A stretch of DNA of 5,361 nt from Clostridia bacterium (GTDB lineage: Bacteria > Bacillota > Clostridia > Christensenellales > CAG-1252): positions 1-5,361 of the forward strand of contig SACC01000112.1 in the NCBI GenBank assembly GCA_009928745.1. The letters are read 5' to 3'. Position 1 is the stretch's first letter; each line of letters begins with the position of its first letter. The position numbers were made by a program, and so were the translations under genes. Of this stretch, positions 1 to 5,361 are shown piece after piece. The notes under the pieces are model-generated. The model did not search any database, was not told where the DNA came from, and saw only the letters and a program-made list of their open reading frames with translations.

Positions 1-14
1 ATACTATCTTGTAA

Positions 15-20
15 TATAAT
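15..20 (+). promoter_or_regulatory. Possible -10 hexamer (TATAAT)
   Basis: The hexamer matches the sigma-70/sigma-A -10 consensus exactly. The matching -35 element would lie left of the window, so it cannot be checked. No TGn extension precedes it. If real, transcription would start near base 27 and leave an untranslated leader of about 107 bases. In DNA this AT-rich a chance match is quite likely. Confidence 0.25.
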
Positions 21-66
21 TAGTTAATGAAATCAATAATAGTCGGATAGAATCAAGTGATTACAT

Positions 67-85
67 ATTCTCTAGTTATAGGAAT
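67..85 (+). promoter_or_regulatory. Weak imperfect inverted repeat in the leader
   Basis: The left arm ATTCTCTA (67-74) pairs with TAGGAAT (79-85) if one T is bulged, leaving a four-base loop GTTA. It lies about 30 bases before the ribosome binding site. It could be a small leader hairpin or an operator half-site pair, but it is short, AT-rich and not followed by a T tract, so it is not a terminator. A chance occurrence is the simplest reading. Confidence 0.15.
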
Positions 86-114
86 AAAAAAGTATATGTT
101 ATCAGAAAAATTTT

Positions 115-122
115 AAAGGAGG
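115..122 (+). promoter_or_regulatory. Shine-Dalgarno site (AAAGGAGG)
   Basis: This is a near-perfect complement to the 3' end of 16S rRNA. It lies 11 bases before ATG 134, a little longer than the usual 6-9 but workable. It decides the start: the ATG at 123 touches the site itself and meets TAA after three codons, and the first in-frame alternative, GTG at 161, has no such site. Confidence 0.75.
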
Positions 123-133
123 ATGATTCTATA

Positions 134-244
134 ATGAAAGATGTTAATAGATGGTTTGGAGTGCCAGAATCAGAGTTGAAAAAAATAACAAAAGACAACT
201 ATCATAATGTTGAACTCAAACACAATATTGAACTTACTTTAGAT
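134..244 (+). other. Atypical AT-rich N-terminal segment (residues 1-37)
   Basis: The segment begins MKDVNRWFGVPESELKK and is rich in Lys, Asn, Glu and His. It has no hydrophobic core, no lipobox and no Ala-x-Ala cleavage site. Bases 131-240 are about 28% GC, and codons such as AAA, AAT, GAT and TTA dominate, whereas the following codons favour GGC, AGC and GCG. None of the repeat motifs of the rest of the protein occur here. I do not recognise the family. It is either a short unrelated N-terminus or the edge of another sequence joined to the repeat gene. Confidence 0.5.
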
Positions 245-3200
245 AATGTTAAAGTAACAGTAGGTAACGGCGCACTTGTACCTTGCATTGAGGGACGGGA
301 TAATGTCGGCGGCATAGTAGGCGTAAATGACGGTACGGTTCAGAATACCAATACCAAACTATATGGCAGAATCATGTCAGTCAATCTGTCAGCGTACGGC
401 GGCGGTGTTGCAGGTACTAACAATGCAATAATTGACTGCGCGGTAGTGAACTTTTATTCTACCGCTTCAGTCGCAGTCAGAGGAAGCATCGGCGGTATAG
501 CAGGCTTTAGCACAGGCGGAGCGATAATAGGTAACACGGATGTTATTGACGGTATCATTGTTACTATTGAGGCAACTATAGAGACAACCGCCGATAATCC
601 CATAACTAATTTTGGCGGCGTGGCGGGTATTAACAGCGGTACTATATATGGTGTTGTGGCTAATCAGCTATCTGTTGTCAGAGCAAACAGCGCCGCAGGC
701 GGCATTGCAGCCACATCAAGCGGAACTATTACAAAAATAGTTTATTTGCTCGGCGCTAACGGTCGGTTGTCGGCTAATACTGTAGGCGGAGTAGTAGGCA
801 TAAGCAGCGGCAATTTATCGCTGCTTACAGTTACAATTAACGGTGTGATTGGGCGCACAACAGGCGTAGCCAAAGCAGGAGGCATTGCCGGCTCGATTAC
901 AGCAGGCACAGTGCGCAATTCACTTATCTATGTTGCAAGGGATATTCAATCTGCAGCTGATGGCAAAAAAGGACTTCTTGCAGGCGAATCGATACAGAAT
1001 GTTGCATTCAATACCTGGGCGTATGCATATAACAGCGTCCGTACACTTGCCAGCTCAAGCTCATTGACAGGTTTTAATGTATTGAAGATAGTAAATAGCG
1101 ATAACGACACAGTAATTGGTACGCTTGACGCAAGCAAGGCGCAGCCCTTAATCAGTTTCAAAGCGAATAATTCGCCATACATGTGGTATAGTAATATTTC
1201 TATTTTGCAAGAACTCGGAAATATGGCGAATAATATATATACTCCAGATGCATTTGTGGTGAATCAGTTGCACCATGTGAGTTATTTCAATTTGTTTATT
1301 AACGACAAAAACGATTTCTTCTCAATGTACCAGTATGTAAATGCATACGATTTGTTTAACGGTGTTATGTTCAAGCTTATGAGCGATATAGAGATTGACA
1401 AAACATTGCAGCCTATAGGTACTTTGAACAGACAGTTTACCGGCATATTTGAAGGAAATAATCATACGATTACCATTGTGGCAGGCGGTGGAATAGCAGG
1501 CACAGCATACAGCGGTATATTCGGATATACTTCGGCAAATAGCATAATACGCAACTTTATTGTTCAGGTTGACAAATCCGTTATACTCGGTTCGGGCACA
1601 AGTGTGGACGCGGGTGTAATAGTAGGTAAAGCGGAAGGCAGTATAATTAATGTCGCGCTTAATCTTGAAAGCTCGCCTTATCTTATCGCGGGCTCTAACA
1701 TGGGCGGTTTTGCCGGTGAAATTGTTAATCCAGAAAAGATAATTAATTGTTGGGCAGTAATATATAACCAATCGGTACCCGTTGTAAAAGAGGGCGCGGA
1801 TAACAGAGGGGTAAACTCTGTCGGAGTATTAGGCTCGGGCAGTATGAAGGTTACCTTTGCGCCAAGCACCAGTAATTTTGTTATCGCAATCAATAATCAA
1901 AGCGAAAATGCAGCGGAATACTATCGCTTGTTTGATAACTGGTATGCTAATATTTCCACTAGACAGCTAGTTACAGCCGTACCCAATTATGCAACAATAT
2001 ACGGTACAGTCACCACAGCAGTTAATAATGTAAGTTTTGCGCCGGTAGCCTCTGCAAGCAATAAAAATGTAATTATATCCTTTATCAGTCTTGATATTGA
2101 TACAAGTCAGGATTTCTATGATTTTGCCCAGAATATCAATACTTATTCGGATCAGGGCGCTGCCTTTATTCTTAGGAGCAGTATTGTTATCAATGCAGCA
2201 TTTTTTGAACCTGTCGGCACAGCTGAATATCCGCTTACGGGTAGCTTCAACGGTTGCGGATATACAATTACAATCGTTGGCGATATAACCAAAAAGCAAA
2301 ATGTATTCTCAGGTTTGTTCGGATATGTTGAGTCAACAGCAGTAATATCGAATCTTATAATAAGAGCTGATTATGCAGAAAGATATGTTAATCAGGCTGA
2401 TTATACAGGTCAGAAAGTTGGCGATGCCAAGAGTATATATACTGGCTTTGCGGTATCCTTATTGAAAGGAAAACTGGCTCAGGTAGTTGTCGTATTGCAG
2501 AACGAGACTCAAATATATAATGTTAATAAAGACTCGCGCGGCGGTATGGTTGGAATGGTGAGCGAAAGCGCAGTAATAGTTAACTCGTGGGTAATTCTTC
2601 CCGAGCACTATGAGATAGCCGCAGTGGGCGGAATACTCAATAACGGGACAGAGCCTCCGCTGCCTAATGTGCTTTATCAGAGCGGCAAAGGCTTATTGCA
2701 AATAAATATTCAAAATACAGGTTACGGATGGAGTTCCCCCGATACTTCTAAGCGGATTAATTTCTCGGCGATAGAGGTTGAGGACGGACCCAAAGCGTAC
2801 GGTTTTATCGACAACAAAGTATTGGACGAAATATTGTTGCCCGAGACTTCATTGTCGGCAAGCGCGGCAGATGCTCAAAGCTGGAATAACCGTGAAATAC
2901 TTGTGCTGTTCCTTAACGACCTTATAGCAACATATCAGGATCTGCTTACCTTTGCGAACACTATCAACGCAGGCAGGAACTATCGAGGCGTAATATATAA
3001 GCAAACGCGCGATATAGTTCTCCAATCTAATTATGTGCCTGTTGGAGGTCAAATTCAAATCGGAAGCGGAAGCGTCGGCACCGAATATAAGATGGTGGAA
3101 TTTATCGGCGCATATAACGGTAACGGATACAAAATTACTATACCCAGCAACGTAACAATCGCTGCAAGATATGCAGGAATATTCGGAATTACAGGCAAAC

Positions 3201-5361
3201 AAGCGCGTATTAGCAATCTAAAGATTGTAGCTCTCGGTACGGTTGGAAGAATTGACGAGGGATATATTGATTATACCCGATACGCAGGCTTCCTAATAGG
3301 ACTCAATAACGGAGCAAGTCTGAAGAATATAATCGTTGAAGTAGACAAAAACGCTAAGTCGCAGGCGCGTATTGAAGCCGGCAGACTTGCAGGAGCAACC
3401 AATGTTAGCTTCAACGCAATATACGACGGCGACAACATTGTCGGCTGGGAAGGCTTGAACATTGCCGAGAATTGCTGGGTAATGGTATATAACCGCCAGT
3501 TCAACGCGGTTAGAAACGACGCCGAGCAGCTTTTCAATAACACAATTGACGAGGCTATCAGCAATGCAATAGCGTCCGGCGCAAATAAGCTCACAGTTCA
3601 AGGCAAATACAACGGTGGAATCAATGTTCTTACAATTATTGCCGCCGGTGAATTCGAGAGCTCCTTTATCGGAGAAAATGTTATTCAATTCCTTAATACC
3701 GGAGCTACAGGCTCCAATCCCAATCCTGCAAAGGAGTGGTATTACTTTGACAGCGACGGTAACAAACAGGATTTGTCGCTTGCAAATATGAATATGTACA
3801 ACGCGGACAAAAATCTTAAGAACAAACTGTACTATGCGTCTTTCTTGGATGCGGATATAGATACGCTTGAAAAGCTTATGGAACTTGCCGAAGATACTAA
3901 CGCAGGCTATGATTTATACGGCTTAATCTTTAATCTTACCGCAGACATTAATATCAATATCAACACTTACCGCGCAATAGGCGGAGATTTGGGCGGCTTT
4001 AACGCAACCTTTAACGGCAACTGCAATAAGATTACTATAAGTAACGGTGTGCTGGTTGAGGGGAAATACGCCGGTGTATTCGGAAACGTAGGTGACTACG
4101 GTGTAATCAAGAATCTTGTAATAGAGATTAACGGGACACTCGGTAAAATTAATTATTCAACTACTGAACTCCGCGACGGCAAGGTAAAGACAATGTATGC
4201 CGGAGCTATCGCATACACAACCGGCGAAACTAGAAATGTCATAGTAATTGGATACAATGCCGCATTAAGCTATGTTTTGCAGAGTGAGACGGGAGAAGAG
4301 GGCGCGGGCGGTATTGCTATTGGATACGATGATACAAACCTTGTATATAATTCTTGGGCTATTGTAAAAGCGTCGAACAATATTGCAGCTTACGGACGCG
4401 TTAATGCGAGTATCGGCGAGTCGAGTATTAATGTTATGAAGGTTATAGGTATGGGCGCGCTTGCGGCAAGTCTTTCGTATGACGAGGATAATGATACATA
4501 TCTCGTTATTATGGAGAATGACACTTCAATTGAAGGCGGCAGATTTAATGTTATGGGCTGGTACAGCAATTATGCTAAGGATAACCAGCTGTCTGCAACT
4601 CTAGGTATCTCTTATTATGATGAAGACTTAGGCAGATATGTACCGCTGACTACCGGCGTTAACGGAAGCTATATCGCTAATGCGAGTATAATCAACTCAC
4701 GTTACGAAGTGCTTATAATGTCAACGATTATTACAACGGTGGGTCAGCTTAAGTCAATTGAAATGGATGTAAATATCGGAGGCTATTCCTTTGAGAATCT
4801 TGAGTTTACCTTAAGTGCAAATCTTACTTTGCTGATGCCTGTAAAAATCGGCACATTGAGCGTTCCTTTCAAGGGAGTTTTCAATGGTTCGTATAACGGT
4901 ATCTTCTATACAATAACATTGAGTAACGCCAGTTCGTTATTCGGGTATAGCGCAGGAACGCTCAAAAATTTAACCTTTATCCTTGACAGCGATATATACG
5001 ATTTTAACGGTATTCTCGGCGCAGTCGCCGACCGCAATAACGGAACCATAATTAACACACTTGTAAGAATCAAGAACGGCGCAAGCATAACAGGTCATAC
5101 AGTAGGCGGTATTGTGGGTGAAAACTCGGGAGTAATCGAGAATTCAATCGTAATTATTGAATCCGGCGCTCTCTTGCGTGCAAATACCTTCGCAGGCGGT
5201 ATAACGGGCAAAAATACCGGTAATATTATTGGAAGCACGACAAGCGACGAACTATTCTGGAAACAAAACAGGAGCGCATATCTTGAAAGCATAACGAGAA
5301 GAACGGGCGATGACAACTATGAAAACTATATACTTATGGCTACAGTGCTGTTGTATGGTTC
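134..5361 (+). CDS. Giant modular beta-helix (GLUG-like) repeat protein, partial at 3' end
   Basis: This is an uninterrupted frame of 1742 codons with no stop before the window ends, so the C-terminus is missing. I infer a role as a surface or secreted adhesin-like protein from the architecture; no enzyme motif is visible. Residues 1-37 are hydrophilic, AT-rich in DNA and not a signal peptide. Residues 38-389 form a Gly-Gly-Ile-x-Gly ladder plus a beta-rich domain. Four full modules follow (390-655, 656-931, 932-1239, 1240-1533), and a fifth starts at 1534. Repeated motifs are F-x-G-x-F-N-G (435, 701, 990, 1289, 1579), Y-x-G-I-F-G (459, 725, 1013, 1312, and S-S-L-F-G at 1600), a first Trp (295, 540, 819, 1115, 1408) and a second Trp (351, 603, 866, 1202, 1476). 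Cysteines are rare (51, 102, 539, 708, 1114, 1297). GLUG-type rungs and InlB B-like domains are known from large bacterial surface proteins; assignment here is by eye. The start may be a secondary fusion rather than the ancestral N-terminus. Confidence 0.9.
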   Translation, partial: MKDVNRWFGVPESELKKITKDNYHNVELKHNIELTLDNVKVTVGNGALVPCIEGRDNVGGIVGVNDGTVQNTNTKLYGRIMSVNLSAYGGGVAGTNNAIIDCAVVNFYSTASVAVRGSIGGIAGFSTGGAIIGNTDVIDGIIVTIEATIETTADNPITNFGGVAGINSGTIYGVVANQLSVVRANSAAGGIAATSSGTITKIVYLLGANGRLSANTVGGVVGISSGNLSLLTVTINGVIGRTTGVAKAGGIAGSITAGTVRNSLIYVARDIQSAADGKKGLLAGESIQNVAFNTWAYAYNSVRTLASSSSLTGFNVLKIVNSDNDTVIGTLDASKAQPLISFKANNSPYMWYSNISILQELGNMANNIYTPDAFVVNQLHHVSYFNLFINDKNDFFSMYQYVNAYDLFNGVMFKLMSDIEIDKTLQPIGTLNRQFTGIFEGNNHTITIVAGGGIAGTAYSGIFGYTSANSIIRNFIVQVDKSVILGSGTSVDAGVIVGKAEGSIINVALNLESSPYLIAGSNMGGFAGEIVNPEKIINCWAVIYNQSVPVVKEGADNRGVNSVGVLGSGSMKVTFAPSTSNFVIAINNQSENAAEYYRLFDNWYANISTRQLVTAVPNYATIYGTVTTAVNNVSFAPVASASNKNVIISFISLDIDTSQDFYDFAQNINTYSDQGAAFILRSSIVINAAFFEPVGTAEYPLTGSFNGCGYTITIVGDITKKQNVFSGLFGYVESTAVISNLIIRADYAERYVNQADYTGQKVGDAKSIYTGFAVSLLKGKLAQVVVVLQNETQIYNVNKDSRGGMVGMVSESAVIVNSWVILPEHYEIAAVGGILNNGTEPPLPNVLYQSGKGLLQINIQNTGYGWSSPDTSKRINFSAIEVEDGPKAYGFIDNKVLDEILLPETSLSASAADAQSWNNREILVLFLNDLIATYQDLLTFANTINAGRNYRGVIYKQTRDIVLQSNYVPVGGQIQIGSGSVGTEYKMVEFIGAYNGNGYKITIPSNVTIAARYAGIFGITGKQARISNLKIVALGTVGRIDEGYIDYTRYAGFLIGLNNGASLKNIIVEVDKNAKSQARIEAGRLAGATNVSFNAIYDGDNIVGWEGLNIAENCWVMVYNRQFNAVRNDAEQLFNNTIDEAISNAIASGANKLTVQGKYNGGINVLTIIAAGEFESSFIGENVIQFLNTGATGSNPNPAKEWYYFDSDGNKQDLSLANMNMYNADKNLKNKLYYASFLDADIDTLEKLMELAEDTNAGYDLYGLIFNLTADINININTYRAIGGDLGGFNATFNGNCNKITISNGVLVEGKYAGVFGNVGDYGVIKNLVIEINGTLGKINYSTTELRDGKVKTMYAGAIAYTTGETRNVIVIGYNAALSYVLQSETGEEGAGGIAIGYDDTNLVYNSWAIVKASNNIAAYGRVNASIGESSINVMKVIGMGALAASLSYDEDNDTYLVIMENDTSIEGGRFNVMGWYSNYAKDNQLSATLGISYYDEDLGRYVPLTTGVNGSYIANASIINSRYEVLIMSTIITTVGQLKSIEMDVNIGGYSFENLEFTLSANLTLLMPVKIGTLSVPFKGVFNGSYNGIFYTITLSNASSLFGYSAGTLKNLTFILDSDIYDFNGILGAVADRNNGTIINTLVRIKNGASITGHTVGGIVGENSGVIENSIVIIESGALLRANTFAGGITGKNTGNIIGSTTSDELFWKQNRSAYLESITRRTGDDNYENYILMATVLLYG
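245..1300 (+). repeat. Module 0: half module with seven-rung Gly-Gly ladder (residues 38-389)
   Basis: Seven rungs of the form G-G-I/V/G-x-G or close variants start at residues 59, 89 or 90, 120, 161, 189, 218 and 249, mostly 28-31 residues apart, as expected for a GLUG-type parallel beta-helix. Typical examples are VGGIVGVNDGT and AGGIAGS. They are followed by the TWAYAYN strand (Trp295) and a beta-rich cap with MWYSNIS (Trp351). Unlike modules 1-5, it has no amphipathic start segment, no F-x-G-x-F-N-G motif and no Y-x-G-I-F-G motif, so only the back half of a module is present. Confidence 0.65.
1301..2098 (+). repeat. Module 1 (residues 390-655)
   Basis: This is the first complete module. 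It opens with DFFSMYQYVNAYD (from residue 394), then a strand pair ending SDIEIDKTLQPIG, FTGIFEGNNHTITI (435), YSGIFGYTS (459), rungs including AGVIVG and MGGFAG, and NCWAVIYNQ with Trp540. The closing beta-rich part contains a GSMKV strand and FDNWYANIS (Trp603), which resembles the W-Y-x-N turn of divergent InlB B-repeats. It resembles the other modules only at protein motif level; the DNA is well diverged. Confidence 0.65.
2099..2926 (+). repeat. Module 2 (residues 656-931)
   Basis: It opens with SQDFYDFAQNIN (from 658), the cleanest copy of the L/F-x2-FA-x2-IN start segment. Next come EPVGT, LTGSFNGCGYTITI (701), FSGLFGYVE (725), a rung GGMVGMVSES, and NSWVILPEH (Trp819). The closing domain is shorter than in other modules, with only 47 residues between the two tryptophans; the second lies in YGWSSPD (Trp866). 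A less repetitive connector rich in Leu, Ser and Ala leads into module 3. Confidence 0.6.
2927..3850 (+). repeat. Module 3, longest copy (residues 932-1239)
   Basis: Motifs in order are YQDLLTFANTINAG (934), NYVPVGG, FIGAYNGNGYKITI (990), YAGIFGITG (1013), YAGFLIGLNNGA, NCWVMVYNR (Trp1115) and KEWYYFDSDG (Trp1202). The two tryptophans are 87 residues apart, the widest of the five pairs, because residues 1129-1149 add a segment that looks like an amphipathic helix (AEQLFNNTIDEAISNAIA). This is the only module where I see such an insert. Confidence 0.6.
3851..4732 (+). repeat. Module 4 (residues 1240-1533)
   Basis: It opens with IDTLEKLMELAEDTNAGYD (1242) and a strand pair ending NLTADINI, then has FNATFNGNCNKITI (1289), YAGVFGNVG (1312), an NLVIEINGTLG rung, YNSWAIVKAS (Trp1408), an INVMKVIGMG strand and FNVMGWYSNYA (Trp1476). 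The last part, with G-W-Y-x-N followed by LSAT and a short Tyr-rich strand, is the copy that looks most like a divergent InlB B-repeat. Family assignment is by eye. Confidence 0.65.
4733..5361 (+). repeat. Module 5, cut by the window edge (residues 1534-1742)
   Basis: It opens with TVGQLKSIEMDVNIGG (1535) and FTLSANLTL, then has FKGVFNGSYNG (1579), SSLFGYSAGTLKNLTF (1600) and three rungs about 30 residues apart: GILGAV (near 1626), VGGIVGENSG (glycine 1658) and AGGITGKNTG (glycine 1688). A Trp at 1709 (LFWKQNR) may be the equivalent of the first module tryptophan but lacks the usual context. The closing domain lies outside the window. These rungs match the ladder of module 0 closely, which shows what module 0 is missing at its front. 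Confidence 0.65.

Larger units (their letters stand above)
1..133. other. AT-rich 5' flank without a recognisable gene
   Basis: This leader is about 23% GC (30 of the first 130 bases by hand count), far below the 45-50% of the gene body. All three plus-strand frames are closed near the left edge (TAA at 12-14, 17-19 and 25-27), so no upstream gene reads into the window on this strand. It contains a TATAAT hexamer, an imperfect hairpin and the ribosome binding site of the downstream gene. The frame of the downstream gene is open from base 20 but has no ATG, GTG or TTG before 134. I see no RNA gene in it. Confidence 0.6.

Noticed and set aside
123..134. ATG at 123 as a start codon
   Set aside because: It directly abuts the Shine-Dalgarno site and meets TAA after three codons, so it cannot start a protein of note.
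885..1067. Plus-strand 60-codon frame in another phase
   Set aside because: It lies inside module 0 in a different frame, while the main frame carries clear repeat motifs at the same place. The 65-codon frame at 2091-2288 is rejected for the same reason.
1322..1771. Minus-strand open frame of 149 codons
   Set aside because: It lies wholly antisense to the repeat gene, has a Tyr/Cys/Asn-rich composition typical of a reverse-complement shadow, and resembles no family I know.
2849..3202. Minus-strand open frame of 117 codons
   Set aside because: Antisense shadow of modules 2-3, Cys- and Ser-rich, with no recognisable domain.
3271..3688. Two overlapping minus-strand open frames of 107 and 131 codons
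   Set aside because: They overlap each other in different frames and lie antisense to module 3. The openness follows from the codon use of the plus-strand gene.
4906..5316. Two short minus-strand frames with hydrophobic stretches
   Set aside because: Their hydrophobic residues mirror Asn/Lys/Asp/Glu codons of module 5 on the opposite strand; there is no independent evidence of a membrane peptide.
1301..5361. Tandem DNA repeat or assembly duplication
   Set aside because: The modules match only at protein motif level. I saw no long identical DNA stretches among them, so a recent duplication or collapsed assembly repeat is not supported.
134..5361. Recoded stop codons or an alternative genetic code
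   Set aside because: No TAA, TAG or TGA occurs in the main frame and tryptophans are encoded by TGG, so nothing requires a non-standard code.

Overview
The window holds one protein-coding feature: a very long plus-strand reading frame that opens with ATG at 134 and stays free of stops through the last base at 5361. That gives 1742 complete codons plus two bases, so the gene is cut by the right edge. All other frames contain only short antisense or alternate-frame shadows. A Shine-Dalgarno-like AAAGGAGG (115-122), moderate GC of about 40-50% in the body and the protein style point to an uncultured Bacillota/Clostridia-like bacterium. This placement is an inference with low certainty.

Layout: bases 1-133 are AT-rich (about 23% GC by hand count) and hold a TATAAT-like hexamer, a weak hairpin and the ribosome binding site. 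Codons 1-37 (134-244) are also AT-rich (about 28% GC for 131-240) and encode a hydrophilic, Lys/Asn-rich stretch without a signal peptide. From about base 245 the GC jumps to 45-50%, and the protein becomes a Gly/Asn/Ile/Ala/Val-rich repeat protein.

The protein is built of diverged modules of roughly 266-308 residues. A complete module has, in order: a short amphipathic segment (L-x2-FA-x2-IN style) followed by a strand pair; an F-x-G-x-F-N-G-x-G-Y-x-I-T motif; a Y-A/S-G-I-F-G motif; a ladder of Gly-Gly-Ile-x-Gly rungs about 30 residues apart, like the GLUG-type parallel beta-helix; an N/S-C/S-W-A/V strand; and a beta-rich domain with a second Trp (often G/N-W-Y-x-N), resembling divergent InlB B-repeat domains. 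Modules 1-4 are complete. Module 5 runs off the right edge. The first module (245-1300) has only the back half: its rung ladder starts right where the GC shifts and the usual front half is missing.

Most likely this is part of a giant surface or extracellular adhesin-like protein. The most interesting point is the 5' end: composition, lack of a secretion signal and the half module all suggest that the gene body was joined to a foreign start region, by recombination, cassette switching or an assembly chimera. No RNA gene, mobile element, CRISPR array or terminator was recognised.
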